Assembly: GCF_023243045.1 (NCBI RefSeq) | Contig: NZ_JALKFX010000016.1 | Location: forward strand, 1-64,000 | DNA length: 64,000 nucleotides | Reading direction: 5' to 3' | DNA from: Frankia sp. AgB32 | Lineage (GTDB): Bacteria; Actinomycetota; Actinomycetes; Frankiales; Frankiaceae | In this document: positions 1 to 9,021 of the stretch, one piece after another | Layout of the letters: each line of letters starts with the position of its first letter | Numbering within the stretch: the stretch's first letter is position 1 | Notes under the pieces: generated by a model | Told to the model about the DNA's origin: nothing | What the model saw: the letters and a program-made list of their open reading frames with translations, nothing else | Databases searched by the model: none | Translations under genes and position numbers: made by a program

Positions 1-62
1 CCCCCCGGGGGGCCCCCCCGGGGGGGGGGGGCCCGGGGGGGGGGCCCCCCCCCCCCCCCCCC
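1..62. other. G/C-only homopolymer tract at the window edge
   Basis: The first 62 bases are only G and C, in blocks of 6 to 20 identical bases. No such tract occurs elsewhere in the window. It lies in the open frame of the PKS gene, but the runs would encode only Gly and Pro. It looks like a contig end or a failed read rather than genuine coding sequence. Confidence 0.7.
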
Positions 63-3000
63 GGCCACCGGGGGTTCCCTGGGCGCCGGCCTGCGCGGTG
101 ATCGCGGCGGTGGCATCGCCGTCGGCGAGCGGGCGCCACGCCACGCGGTACCGCCAGCCCTCCCCGTTCCCGCCTTCGTCCGGCGGCGCCGTGGGTGCGC
201 CCGCCGTCCCGTCCAAGGCCGACGCCGACCCAGACGCCGGCGCTGGCGCCCCGGTCGGTGCGGGGGCGCTGGCCGGGTCCGGGGTGGCCACCGGCGCGGG
301 CGTGGTCTGCGGATCCAGCCAGTGGCGGCGGCGCTGGAACGGATAGGTCGGCAGGTCGACCAGGTGGGCACGGCGCCCGAGCACCGCGCGCCAGTCGACG
401 GGAACGCCGTGGACGTCGAGCCCGGCGAGGGCGGTGAGCAGGGTGTCGGCCTCGGCCCGCCCGGCCCGCGCCGACGCGAACGCCACCGCCTCCCCGCCGC
501 GGCCCGCCGGCTCCCCCGCCCGTGCGCCAGGAGTCGGGGCGGGCGCGGGCAGGCAGTCGGGCAGCAGGGCGGTGAGGATGGCGTCCGGGCCGAGTTCGAC
601 GAACACCTCGGCGCCCTCGGCGTCCAGGCGGCGGGCGGCGTCGAGGAACCGCACGGCGCCGCGGGCCTGGCGCATCCAGTGGTCCGGGTCGCGCAGCGCC
701 GCCGGGTCCGGGGCCGCGGCGGTGAGGGTGGACACGACCGGGATGGCCGGGCGCTGGTAGGTGATCCCGGCGGCGATGCGGCGGAACTCGGTGAGCATGC
801 CGTCCAGGTGTGGGGAGTGGAAGGCGTGGCTGACCGACAGGCGCCGGGTCCGGTGGCCGCGGGCCGCCCAGCCGGCGGCGACCTGTTCGGCCTCCTCGGC
901 GTCCCCGGCGATGACGACGGCGGCGGGCCCGTTGACGGCGGCGATGCCCACCCGGCCGTCGGTCGCCGCCAGCGACGCTGCGACCTCCTCGGCGCCGGCC
1001 CGGATCGCGATCATCGCGCCGCCGGGCGGGCAGGCCTGCATGAGGCGGCCGCGGGCGGCGACGAGGGTCACCGCGTCGGCCAGGGACCAGATCCCGGCGA
1101 CGTGCGCGGCGGTCAGCTCGCCGACGGAGTGCCCGGCGAGCAGCGCCGGGGTGACCCCCCAGGAGGTGATCAGCCGGTACAGGGCGGTGCCGTGGGCGAA
1201 CAGCGCCGGCTGGGTGTAGCGGGTCTGGTCGAGCAGGGCGGCGTCGGGGGTGCCGGCGGCGGCGAACATGACCTCGCGCAGCGGCCGGTCGAGGTGGGCG
1301 TCGAAACGTTCGGAGATCTCGTCGAGGTCGGCGGCGAAGCCCGGGTAGGCGCGGTAGAGGTCGCGGCCCATGCCCGGGCGCTGGCCGCCCTGGCCGGTGA
1401 ACAGCAGTGCGACCCGGGTCCGCGTGCCGGGCGCGGCGTCGCCCTGGCTGACGCCGGGTGCGGGGTGCCCGCCGGCCAGCGCCGCCAGGGCCGCGCCGAG
1501 ACGGCGCCCGTGCGGGTCGGTGAGCGCGACCGCCCGGTGTTCGAAGCGGGTCCGGCCGGCGAGGGTGTGGGCGACGTCGACCGGGTCGAGCCGCGGGTGG
1601 GCGGCGAGGTGCGCGGCGAGCCGCCCGGCCGCCGCCCGCAGCGCGTCCTCGGTCCGTCCCGACAGCACGATCGGCACCGGCGCCGCGACGAGATCCCGTT
1701 CCGTCACGACGCCGGTCGCCGGCCGCGGCTCGGTCCCGGCGGTGCCGCGCGCCTCGGGATCGGTCGGACGGGGCGGCGAGGTGAGGTCGGTGCGGTCCTG
1801 AGGGGCGGTGCCGGCGCGGAAGTCGGTGCCGGCGCGGGCGTCGGCGCGGGCGCCGGTGGCGCGCCGCGGTGTCGGCAGGGGCGGTGCGGGCGGGTCGGCG
1901 GCGGGCGCTTCCTCGATGATCACGTGGGCGTTCGTGCCGCTCACGCCGAAGGCGGACACCCCCGCGCGGCGTGGGTGCCCGGGGCGGCGCGGCCAGGCGA
2001 CGTCGGTGACGAGCAGTTCGACGGCGCCGGCCGACCAGTCGACGTGCGGGGACGGCTCGCGCACGTGCAGGGTGCGCGGCAGGGTCTCGTGGCGCAGCGC
2101 CTCGACCATCTTGATGATTCCGCAGACCCCGGCGGCGGCCTGGGCGTGCCCGACGTTGGACTTCAGCGATCCCAGCCGCAGCGGCCTGCCCGCCGGCCGG
2201 TCCTGGCCGTAGGCGGCGATGACCGCCTGCGCCTCGATCGGGTCACCGAGGGCGGTGCCGGTGCCGTGGGCCTCGACGGCGTCGACGTCGGTGGGGCGCA
2301 GGGCGGCGTTGGCCAGCGCCTGGCGGATGAGGCGTTGCTGGGACAGGCCGTTGGGCGCGGTCAGCCCGTTGCTGGCGCCGTCCTGGTTCACGGCGCTGCC
2401 GCGCAGCACGGCGTGCACCGGGTGGCCGCGGCGGCGCGCGTCGGAGAGCCGTTCGAGCAGCAGCACGCCGGCACCGTCGGCCCAGCCGGTGCCGTCGGCG
2501 TCGGCGGAGAACGCCTTGCACCGCCCGTCGGCGGCCAGGCCCTGCTTGCGGCTGAACTCCACCAGGATGCCGGGGGTCGACATGACCGTGACACCGCCGG
2601 CAAGCGCCAGGTCGCATTCGCCGGTGCGCAGTGCCTGGACGGCCAGGTGCACGGCGACGAGCGACGCCGAGCACTGGGTGTCGACGCAGAGCGCCGGTCC
2701 TTCGAGGCCGAACGTGTACGCGATCCGCCCGGCGATGACGCCGGAGGCGTTGCCGGTGAGCAGCTGGCCCTGCGCCGCGCTCGGCGCGGTGTGCCACGCC
2801 GGGCCGTAGTCCTGCAGCGAGACGCCGGTGTAGACGCCGGCGCGGCTGCCGCGCAGCGCCCGCGGGTCGATGCCGGCCCGTTCGATGGCCTCCCAGGAGA
2901 TCTCCAGCATGAGGCGCTGCTGGGGGTCCAGGGCCGCGGCCTCGCGGGGGCCGATGCCGAAGAACGCGGCGTCGAACCGGTCGATGCCGGGCAGGAAGCC

Positions 3001-3741
3001 GCCGTGGCGGGTGTAGGCGGTGCCCGGGTGGGCCGGGTCGGGGTCGTAGAGGCCGTCGAGGTCCCAGCCGCGGTCGTCGGGCAGGCCGGCGACGGCGTCC
3101 CGGCCGTCGCGGACGAGTTCCCACAGTGCCTGCGGCGAGTCGACGCCGCCGGGGAGCCGGCAGCCCATCGAGACGATGACGATCGGGTCGTCGGCGACGC
3201 GGCGCCGGCCGCGCCCGGTCGCGGGGCCGGCGTTGGCGCCGGGCGCCGGTCCGGTGGGGGCGGGCGGCGCGGCGCGCCCGGGCAGCGCGGCGGGGCCGGC
3301 GGAAGCGGCAGGGCCGGCGGGAGCGGCAGGGCCGGCGGGAGCGGCAGGGCCGGCGGGAGCGGCAGGGCCGGCGGGCGGGATGTTCGCGGTGGGGGCGAGC
3401 AGGGCGCGGTGCAGGTGCTCGGCGAGCGCCTCGGGGGTCGGCAGGTCGAACAGCAGCGTCGCGGGCAGAGCAAGCCCGGTCCGCGCGGCGAGGTCGACGC
3501 GCAGCCGCTCGGCGACGTCGCGGTAGACCCCCAGGGCGCGCCACGGTGCCCGTGGGTCGACGCGGGCCGCCCGGCCCGTCACGGCGGCCACGCGGGCGGC
3601 GATCTCGTCGATCAGCAGGTCGCGCCTGGCCGCGGCGGGTGTCGCGGCCAGGCGGGAGCGCCATGCCTGTCCGGGCGCGGCCTCCCCTGGCGCGCCGGTC
3701 ACGTGGGCTGAGCGGCCCGGGGCTTGGCGCGTATCGCGCAT
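1..3741 (-). CDS. Type I modular polyketide synthase, 3' end cut by the window edge
   Basis: Assembly-line PKS that condenses acyl units in the cytosol. The minus frame is open from ATG at 3741 to position 1. Residues about 40-110 resemble an acyl carrier protein but have GVYRD where GxDS should carry the phosphopantetheine Ser. A Pro/Ala/Gly linker follows. The ketosynthase (about 185-610) has active Cys357 in DTQCSASL, plus EAHGTGT and NVGH histidines. The acyltransferase (about 775-1080) has GHSVGE with Ser872 and HAFH near residue 972, a motif usually linked to malonyl-CoA. YRVAWRPL near residue 1196 resembles the start of a ketoreductase structural subdomain. The true N terminus could be a few codons later. 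Cluster partners would lie to the left. Confidence 0.93.
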   Translation of the reverse strand, partial: MRDTRQAPGRSAHVTGAPGEAAPGQAWRSRLAATPAAARRDLLIDEIAARVAAVTGRAARVDPRAPWRALGVYRDVAERLRVDLAARTGLALPATLLFDLPTPEALAEHLHRALLAPTANIPPAGPAAPAGPAAPAGPAAPAGPAASAGPAALPGRAAPPAPTGPAPGANAGPATGRGRRRVADDPIVIVSMGCRLPGGVDSPQALWELVRDGRDAVAGLPDDRGWDLDGLYDPDPAHPGTAYTRHGGFLPGIDRFDAAFFGIGPREAAALDPQQRLMLEISWEAIERAGIDPRALRGSRAGVYTGVSLQDYGPAWHTAPSAAQGQLLTGNASGVIAGRIAYTFGLEGPALCVDTQCSASLVAVHLAVQALRTGECDLALAGGVTVMSTPGILVEFSRKQGLAADGRCKAFSADADGTGWADGAGVLLLERLSDARRRGHPVHAVLRGSAVNQDGASNGLTAPNGLSQQRLIRQALANAALRPTDVDAVEAHGTGTALGDPIEAQAVIAAYGQDRPAGRPLRLGSLKSNVGHAQAAAGVCGIIKMVEALRHETLPRTLHVREPSPHVDWSAGAVELLVTDVAWPRRPGHPRRAGVSAFGVSGTNAHVIIEEAPAADPPAPPLPTPRRATGARADARAGTDFRAGTAPQDRTDLTSPPRPTDPEARGTAGTEPRPATGVVTERDLVAAPVPIVLSGRTEDALRAAAGRLAAHLAAHPRLDPVDVAHTLAGRTRFEHRAVALTDPHGRRLGAALAALAGGHPAPGVSQGDAAPGTRTRVALLFTGQGGQRPGMGRDLYRAYPGFAADLDEISERFDAHLDRPLREVMFAAAGTPDAALLDQTRYTQPALFAHGTALYRLITSWGVTPALLAGHSVGELTAAHVAGIWSLADAVTLVAARGRLMQACPPGGAMIAIRAGAEEVAASLAATDGRVGIAAVNGPAAVVIAGDAEEAEQVAAGWAARGHRTRRLSVSHAFHSPHLDGMLTEFRRIAAGITYQRPAIPVVSTLTAAAPDPAALRDPDHWMRQARGAVRFLDAARRLDAEGAEVFVELGPDAILTALLPDCLPAPAPTPGARAGEPAGRGGEAVAFASARAGRAEADTLLTALAGLDVHGVPVDWRAVLGRRAHLVDLPTYPFQRRRHWLDPQTTPAPVATPDPASAPAPTGAPAPASGSASALDGTAGAPTAPPDEGGNGEGWRYRVAWRPLADGDATAAITAQAGAQGTPGGRGGGGGAPPPGPPPPGGPPGG
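3298..3378 (-). repeat. 18-bp tandem repeat coding a PAGPAA linker
   Basis: About four near-identical 18-bp units encode PAGPAA repeats in the linker between the ACP-like and ketosynthase domains of the PKS. The repeat keeps frame and is probably a flexible linker prone to length change. Confidence 0.8.
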
Positions 3742-4166
3742 GCGTACTCCCACGGTGCTCGGGAACAGGGCAACGACGGCCGGCGACGGTCGGCGTCCGC
3801 ATGCGGTCGGGGGCGGCGACCGGGGCGCGGACGTGTCGGGCACGGTGAGATGTCCGTGCCCGCGCAGCGGCGACGCGCCTGCCGCCGGGGTGCAGCACTA
3901 CTCGGGAGAAACGAAGATGATCATCCTGGCTGCATGGGGGCATCCTGCCCGACGCCGACCGGGGCCGACAAACGCCGGTGGCGCGTCCGTGCCGGCGCCT
4001 TTGGGGGGCCGGTGCGCGTCCCCGCAGGTCCCGTGGGGCGTTCCCGGGGGCCGTGTCAGGATGGTCACGCCGGGGCACTCGCGTGGGCATACCCCGCTCG
4101 GGCGGTCACCGGCCGCCCTTCGCCCGGCGCCGCCGGGCAGCCGCCGCAGCAAGAAGGAATCCCCGC
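3742..4166. other. 425-bp divergent intergenic region, no gene seen
   Basis: This stretch separates the minus-strand PKS gene from the plus-strand ridA-like gene. All open frames in it lack family resemblance and a good ribosome-binding site. It presumably holds both promoters, but I see no clear -35/-10 pair. Confidence 0.5.
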
Positions 4167-4553
4167 TTGAGCACCGTCACGCATCTCAACCCGCCCGCGC
4201 TGCACTCCTCCCCGGCCTACTCGCAGGCGACGGTCGCGGTCGCCGGCCGCACCCTCTACATCGGTGGGCAGAACGGCACGGACGCCGAGGGCCGGATCAG
4301 CGGGGGGATCGCCGAACAGTCCCGCCAGGCGCTGCGCAACGTCCTGACCCTGCTCGCCGCCGCCGGCGCTGGCCCGGAGCAGGTGGCGAAGCTGACCGTC
4401 TACCTGGCCGCCGGGGTCGACCCGGCGCAGGCCTACGCCGCGTCCGCGGAGGTCTGGGGTCCGCACCCGAGCGCCGTCACCGTGCTGCTGGTCGCCGCGC
4501 TCGGCCGCCCCGAGGCCCTCGTGGAGATCGAGGCCGTCGCCGCGCTGGGCTGA
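4167..4553 (+). CDS. RidA/YjgF-family enamine/imine deaminase
   Basis: Small RidA-type protein of 128 aa. The family hydrolyses reactive enamines and imines released by PLP enzymes; some members sit in biosynthetic clusters. The body runs from SPAYSQA through YIGGQNG and the central KLTVYL strand to EIEAVAALG, with normal family length. The start is TTG at 4167, because AAGGAA lies a few bases upstream; longer readings run into non-coding sequence. The family's substrate-binding Arg is not clearly placed: the segment reads HPSAVTVLLVAALG rather than the usual form with Arg before the last strand. It belongs to the wider YjgF group and may not deaminate. Confidence 0.85.
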   Translation: MSTVTHLNPPALHSSPAYSQATVAVAGRTLYIGGQNGTDAEGRISGGIAEQSRQALRNVLTLLAAAGAGPEQVAKLTVYLAAGVDPAQAYAASAEVWGPHPSAVTVLLVAALGRPEALVEIEAVAALG

Positions 4554-4571
4554 GCGCGGCTGGGCTCAGCC
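4548..4571. terminator. Hairpin shared by two convergent genes
   Basis: GGCTGAGC (4548-4555) and GCTCAGCC (4564-4571) form a perfect 8-bp stem with an 8-base loop. The stop codon of the RidA-like gene lies in one arm and the stop of the Nudix gene in the other. It is therefore placed to end both transcripts. No T tract is present, as is common in actinobacteria. Confidence 0.6.
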
Positions 4572-5216
4572 GACGGGGTGGCCGTCCTGCAGGTAGACGG
4601 CCCGGTCGTCGCGGCGCGCGGTGAGGCAGGCGGCGACCCGGCGGGCCAGGCGGGGTTCCATGAACGCGGCGAGGCGCCGCGGTGCGACGAACGTCCAGTC
4701 GGACAGTTCGTCGGCGGGCAGCCGGATGCCGGCGGCCTGCGCGGGGGTCACCAGGCCGCCGTCGTAGACGACGGTGATGCCCTCGGTGCGTTCCGGTGAC
4801 GGCGACACCCAGTCCAGCGCGAGCAGCCGGCCCGGGGCGCGGTGCAGGCCGAGTTCCTCAGCGACCTCGCGGCGCGCCGCCGCGTACGGGGACTCGTCCT
4901 GTTCGACGACGCCGCCGGGCAGGTCCCAGCCGGGCCGGTAGGTGGGCCGGACCAGCAGCACGTTCGCCCCGTCATCGGCCGCCCCGTCATCGGCCGCCCC
5001 GTCATCGGCCTCGCCGGCGCTGGCCGCACGGACCAGGACGCACGCCGCGCTCATCCGCTTGCGGGGCAGCCCCCGCTGCCACCGCAGGCGCGCCGCGGAC
5101 GACTCCGCCGGGCGCGGGGGCGGCCCGCTCGGCGCGTCCGCGACGGCGCGGTCGGCGGACCCGGACCTGCCGCTGTCAGACACGCACTGATCGTAACCAC
5201 CGCGGGCGCGGGGCAC
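4566..5216 (-). CDS. Nudix hydrolase
   Basis: Nudix-fold pyrophosphohydrolase of up to 216 aa, which cleaves nucleoside diphosphates linked to another moiety. The Nudix box is intact: GGVVEQDESPYAAARREVAEELGL matches Gx5Ex7REUxEExGU. It follows LLVRPTYRPGWDLP, typical of MutT/ADP-ribose-type members; the substrate cannot be told. An acidic linker (DDGAA repeats) precedes the fold. The start may be ATG 5216 or GTG 5183; the first residues look non-conserved. It follows the sigma factor gene by 16 bp and is probably co-transcribed with it. Confidence 0.9.
   Translation of the reverse strand: MPRARGGYDQCVSDSGRSGSADRAVADAPSGPPPRPAESSAARLRWQRGLPRKRMSAACVLVRAASAGEADDGAADDGAADDGANVLLVRPTYRPGWDLPGGVVEQDESPYAAARREVAEELGLHRAPGRLLALDWVSPSPERTEGITVVYDGGLVTPAQAAGIRLPADELSDWTFVAPRRLAAFMEPRLARRVAACLTARRDDRAVYLQDGHPVG
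4966..5010 (-). repeat. 15-bp tandem repeat, three perfect copies
   Basis: Unit gccccgtcatcggcc repeated three times head to tail. It encodes DDGAA repeats just before the Nudix strand NVLLV, so length change would stay in frame. Confidence 0.9.
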
Positions 5217-5232
5217 AGCGGATCCGCGCCGA

Positions 5233-5796
5233 TCAGTGTCCGTCGATGCCGCGCTGGCACAGCACCCGGCGCAGTTCCCGCACGGCGACGTGGTGGCGGG
5301 ACTTCACCGTTCCCAGCGGCAGGTCGAGCAGGCCGGCGGTCTCGTGCTGGGTGCGGTCGAGGCAGTGCAGCGCGACGAGCGTCTCGCGGTGCGGCGCGGA
5401 CAGCGTCCGCAGTGCCGGGAGCAGGTCGGCGCGCAGCAGCACGGCGTCGAGGCCGTCGGCCGCGCGGATGTCGGCGACGCGGGTGTCGCCGTCGGGCAGC
5501 GGGGCGGTCTCCCCCGGGCGGGCCGCACGGCGGCGGTGCCGGTCGACGGCGAGGTTGCGGGTGACCTGGAACAGCCAGGCGCGGGCGTTGGCGTGGACGG
5601 CGAGCCGCTCGCGGTGGCGCCAGGCGCGCAGGAACGTCTCCTGCACCAGATCCTCGGCCTGGCCGGGGTCATCGAGGCTGATTCGCCGGGCGTAGCCGAG
5701 CAGGTCCGCGGCATGCTCGTCGAACAGGTTCTGGACGACGCGGTCCGCGGGTTCGCCGGCCCACAGCTGGTCGGGGCCGGCGGTGGGGTTCGCCAT
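5233..5796 (-). CDS. ECF-type RNA polymerase sigma factor
   Basis: Group IV sigma factor of 187 aa. Region 2 (about residues 25-95) has LFDEHAADLLGYARRI, DLVQETFLRAWRH and AWLFQVTRNLAVDRHRR. Region 4 (about 125-180) has LPALRTLSAPHRETLVALH and the helix-turn-helix ETAGLLDLPLGTVKSR. It resembles SigK/SigL-like actinobacterial ECFs. No anti-sigma gene with a zinc-binding or membrane domain lies beside it; the next gene in the same direction is the Nudix hydrolase. Its targets, possibly including itself, cannot be read from the sequence. Confidence 0.93.
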   Translation of the reverse strand: MANPTAGPDQLWAGEPADRVVQNLFDEHAADLLGYARRISLDDPGQAEDLVQETFLRAWRHRERLAVHANARAWLFQVTRNLAVDRHRRRAARPGETAPLPDGDTRVADIRAADGLDAVLLRADLLPALRTLSAPHRETLVALHCLDRTQHETAGLLDLPLGTVKSRHHVAVRELRRVLCQRGIDGH

Positions 5797-5904
5797 CGAG
5801 CCGGCCCTCCTCCGCGAGAAGTTCGCCGACCGCCCTGTGCGGGTGGTCGGCCACGCAGCGCCAGCCTAGCGATATGGCCCGAATTCATCTTCTAATGAAG
5901 TTTT

Positions 5905-5930
5905 GTCCATTTCTTAGATGCTAAATGGAC
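5905..5930. terminator. AT-rich inverted repeat after the beta-helix/AAA gene
   Basis: GTCCATTT (5905-5912) and AAATGGAC (5923-5930) are perfect 8-bp arms around a 10-base loop, about 20 bases past the stop of the minus-strand beta-helix/AAA gene. A smaller repeat, TTCAT/ATGAA, lies at 5884-5899. This is one of the few AT-rich patches in the window. It could end the T7 operon or bind a regulator of the sigma gene. Confidence 0.5.
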
Positions 5931-5950
5931 ATTCAGTGGTCATTGTTCGT

Positions 5951-8900
5951 TCAGCTGTCGGTGGCCGCGGCCACCTCCGCGGGCAGGTCCGCGGGTTCCA
6001 GCCGGCGCAGGTCCTCCGTGGTCGCCACGTCGAGTTCCGCCACCCGCTGGGCCTGGCTCTCCGTCATCTGCTGGAACACCTGGCGGGCGAGGCGGCCGTT
6101 GCCGAACCCGCGGTCGCGGGACAGCGCCGCGAAGTAGGCGTCGAGGGCGGCCAGCGTCGGGTCGGGCAGTTCGTACTCGTGGGTCCGGCACTGGGCGGCC
6201 ACGATCTGGACGAGTTCCGCGCCGCCGTAGTCGTCGAAGGTGATGACCCGGGAGAACCGGGACGCCAGCCCCGGGTTGGACGCGACGAACCGGCCCATCT
6301 CCGCCGGATAACCCGCCACGATCACCACGATCCGGTCGCGGTGGTCCTCCATCAGCTTGACCAGCGTCGCGATCGCCTCGGCGCCGAAGTCGTTGCCCAG
6401 ACCATGCGGCACCAGCGAGTACGCCTCGTCGATGAACAGCACGCCGCCGAGTGCCCGGCGGAACACCGCCTGGGTCTTCGGCGCGGTGTGCCCGACGTAC
6501 TCGCCCACCATGTCCGAGCGGTCGGCCTCGACCAGGTGGCCGCGTTCGAGCACGCCGAGCGCGGCGAGCAGCCGACCGTAGAGCCGGGCCACCGTCGTCT
6601 TGCCCGTCCCGGGATTGCCGGCGAACACCAGGTGCCGGCTCAGCGGCGGCGCGGGCAGACCGGCCTCCTGCCGGCGCCGGACCGTCCGCATGAGCTTGAC
6701 CTGCGCGCCGACGTCCTGCTTGACCCGCTCCAGGCCGATCAGCTCGGACAGTTCGCCCAGCAGGTCCGCCAGGCTCTCGGCCGGTTGCTCGTCGCCGTGG
6801 CCCGCGCCCGACCCGCCCGGTGCCGTTCCTCCCGCCGCGGCCGCCGCGGCCGCCGCGCCCGCCGCGCCCGGCAGGCGCACCTCCCGCACGCCCCGTACCT
6901 CGCAGCGCTCGAACCGCGGCTCGGCGTTCTCGGCGAGGCTCAGATCCATGTCGCAGTCCAGGATGCGGCAGCCGACGAGGCGGGGCGCGGCGCCCGCACC
7001 CACGTGCACGCCCGGGAACCCGGACCCGGCGATCTCGCAGTCCTCGAACACCCCGCCGCCGCCGTCTCCGACGAACAGGCCGTTCTTCGCCGGGCGCAGC
7101 AGCCGGGTCGAGCGGACCGTGGGGTTCGCCCCGGTCCAGACCACCAACGCCGAGGCGCCCGTGTCCGCCACCTCGCACCCGCGGATGCTGGCGCGGGCAT
7201 CGCGCGCCAGCACCACGCCGGCCGTCCCGGTCCGGGCGACCCGGCAGTCCCGCAGCGTCGCTTCGGCCTGGGCGCCGATCTGCACGCCCGCGCCGGAACC
7301 GCCCGTGATCCGGCAGTCGGTGCACTCGGCCGAGGTGCCGGGTGCCACGGTGAGCCCGCAGGCGTTGCCGTCGAGGTCGCAGTCGGCGGCCTCGACCGTC
7401 GCCGTGCCGTCCGTCTGGATGCCGGACATCGCGCTGTCACTGATCATGACGGATCGCAGCCGCGCGCGGGCCGCGCCGGCGACGTGCAGGCCATGCTCGG
7501 GTGTCCCGCGCAGCCGGGTGTCGCGCAGCTCGCCGTCGGCGTCCGCGCCGAGGTGGACGTTGCTGTAGGCGCTGTCCTCGACGGTGACGCCGGTCAGGAC
7601 GGCCCGCGCCGAGTCGGTGACGAACACGCCGTTCGCCGCGCTGGCGCGCACCGCGCCCCCGCCAGCGCGCAGCGACGCCTCACCGCGGGCGACCAGCCCG
7701 CTGGTGCCCGCCTCGTCGACATCGCAGTTGTCGAGGCGCAGCACGGCGTTGCCGAGCGCGGCGACCCCGGCCTGGGCGCTGCGCCGGATCCGGCACTCGC
7801 GCAGCGAGACCCGCGCCGCGCCCTCGGCCAGCAACCCGTCGGCGCCGGCCCGGACGATCTCGCATTGCACGAGACGGACGCCGTCAGGGTCATTGTCGCC
7901 GGTCCCGTCCTCCTCCCCGTCGTCGTTCCCGGTTGTCCCGGCGTCGCTCCCGGTCCCGACGTCGATCCCGGCTGTCCCGGCGTCGCTCCCCGTCCCAGCG
8001 TCGCTCCCCGTCTCGTCGTCGTTCCCGGTCCTGGCGTCGTTCCCGGTCCTGGCGTCGTCCGGGAGCGCTGTGGCCGGGGGCGCGCCGTGCACGCGGACTC
8101 CCTCGGCGCCCGGGTGCAGGAACACGCAGTCGGTCAGCGTGGCGGTGGCTTCCTGCTCGACGAGCAGGCCGCTGCTGGCGGTCCGGCTGATCTCGCAGTC
8201 CCGCGCCCGCAACCTCGCGCGGCCGCGCAACCGCACCCCCGGGCCGTCCACCCGGCTCACCCGGCAGTCGGCCAGTTCCAGGCTCGCCTCGCCAGCGACG
8301 ACCACCCCGCAACCCGCCGCGCTCTCGATGACGCAGTCCGAGAGTGTCGCCGCCGCGGCGCCGAGCAGATGCAGTCCGGCCAGGGCGGCGCCAGCGAGGC
8401 GGCAGGTCGAGAGTCGAAGGACGCCGGCGGCGGCCTCGATCCGGCCCCCCACGATGTCGCAGTCGACCAGGTCGACCGTGCCGGCCGCGACGACCAGCAC
8501 CGCGGCGGCGGGGTCGGCGCCGCTCAGCCCGACGCCGCGCAGGGCGACGTCCGCCCGTACGACCACCGCGGCCGGCCCGGCCAGCCACACCGTCCCCGGC
8601 CCGCTCTCGGCGACGAGACGCACCCCGCGGTCGAGAACGACCTGCTCCGCGTAGCGGCCGGGCGCGATCGTCACCACCCCGCCGTCCGGCGCGGCCCGCA
8701 GCGCCGCGCCGAGCGTCGGGAACGCCCCCGGCCCGACCCGCACGCCCGGCGCGCCGGCATCCTCCCCCGGCACGGGTACGTCGGACGTGGGCGCCGACCA
8801 TCCCGCCCCGCCGACACCGCCGCCGTCCGCGACGCCAGCTCCCCCGACGCCGGTTCCCGCGACGCCACTGCCCGGAGTGCCGCTACCCGCGACGGTCCCG

Positions 8901-8998
8901 GCGACGCGACCGCGCCCCGTTCGCTCCCCGCCCCGCACCCTGCGCATGCTCCTACTTCCGTCCTGCCCGCTCGAATCCCTCGACACCGCATCCGACAC
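5951..8998 (-). CDS. Beta-helix / CbxX-EccA-type AAA ATPase fusion
   Basis: Predicted 1015-aa cytosolic protein. Residues about 75-700 are right-handed parallel beta-helix repeats: recurring short strands such as LRDCRVART, VRLVQCEIV and VEAADCDLDG, of the pectate-lyase-like class, interrupted by an Asp/Gly/Thr-rich insert. Residues about 735-1010 form a CbxX/CfqX-type AAA+ module with Walker A GNPGTGKT (about 790), Walker B VLFIDEAYSL and sensor GYPAEM. EccA of ESX type VII systems has this AAA type and is thought to act as a substrate chaperone. It starts 23 bp after the giant T7 protein, suggesting it services that protein. Start ATG 8998; a later ATG (MRRVRGGE) is possible. Confidence 0.88.
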   Translation of the reverse strand: MSDAVSRDSSGQDGSRSMRRVRGGERTGRGRVAGTVAGSGTPGSGVAGTGVGGAGVADGGGVGGAGWSAPTSDVPVPGEDAGAPGVRVGPGAFPTLGAALRAAPDGGVVTIAPGRYAEQVVLDRGVRLVAESGPGTVWLAGPAAVVVRADVALRGVGLSGADPAAAVLVVAAGTVDLVDCDIVGGRIEAAAGVLRLSTCRLAGAALAGLHLLGAAAATLSDCVIESAAGCGVVVAGEASLELADCRVSRVDGPGVRLRGRARLRARDCEISRTASSGLLVEQEATATLTDCVFLHPGAEGVRVHGAPPATALPDDARTGNDARTGNDDETGSDAGTGSDAGTAGIDVGTGSDAGTTGNDDGEEDGTGDNDPDGVRLVQCEIVRAGADGLLAEGAARVSLRECRIRRSAQAGVAALGNAVLRLDNCDVDEAGTSGLVARGEASLRAGGGAVRASAANGVFVTDSARAVLTGVTVEDSAYSNVHLGADADGELRDTRLRGTPEHGLHVAGAARARLRSVMISDSAMSGIQTDGTATVEAADCDLDGNACGLTVAPGTSAECTDCRITGGSGAGVQIGAQAEATLRDCRVARTGTAGVVLARDARASIRGCEVADTGASALVVWTGANPTVRSTRLLRPAKNGLFVGDGGGGVFEDCEIAGSGFPGVHVGAGAAPRLVGCRILDCDMDLSLAENAEPRFERCEVRGVREVRLPGAAGAAAAAAAAGGTAPGGSGAGHGDEQPAESLADLLGELSELIGLERVKQDVGAQVKLMRTVRRRQEAGLPAPPLSRHLVFAGNPGTGKTTVARLYGRLLAALGVLERGHLVEADRSDMVGEYVGHTAPKTQAVFRRALGGVLFIDEAYSLVPHGLGNDFGAEAIATLVKLMEDHRDRIVVIVAGYPAEMGRFVASNPGLASRFSRVITFDDYGGAELVQIVAAQCRTHEYELPDPTLAALDAYFAALSRDRGFGNGRLARQVFQQMTESQAQRVAELDVATTEDLRRLEPADLPAEVAAATDS
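7890..8056 (-). repeat. Degenerate short tandem repeats in the beta-helix gene
   Basis: Imperfect units of about 12-18 bp (cgtcgttcccggtc-like) encode an insert rich in DAGTGSDAGT, DARTGND and similar. The insert has no strand pattern and breaks the beta-helix between two turns; it probably loops out. Confidence 0.7.
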
Positions 8999-9021
8999 CG
9001 CATCGAGCTCCGCGTGTGCGT

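Noticed and set aside
322-3711. Long plus-strand open frame of 1129 codons opposite the PKS
   Set aside because: It mirrors the PKS codons, has Gly/Arg/Ala-biased composition and no recognisable domain. The minus frame has all KS and AT motifs.
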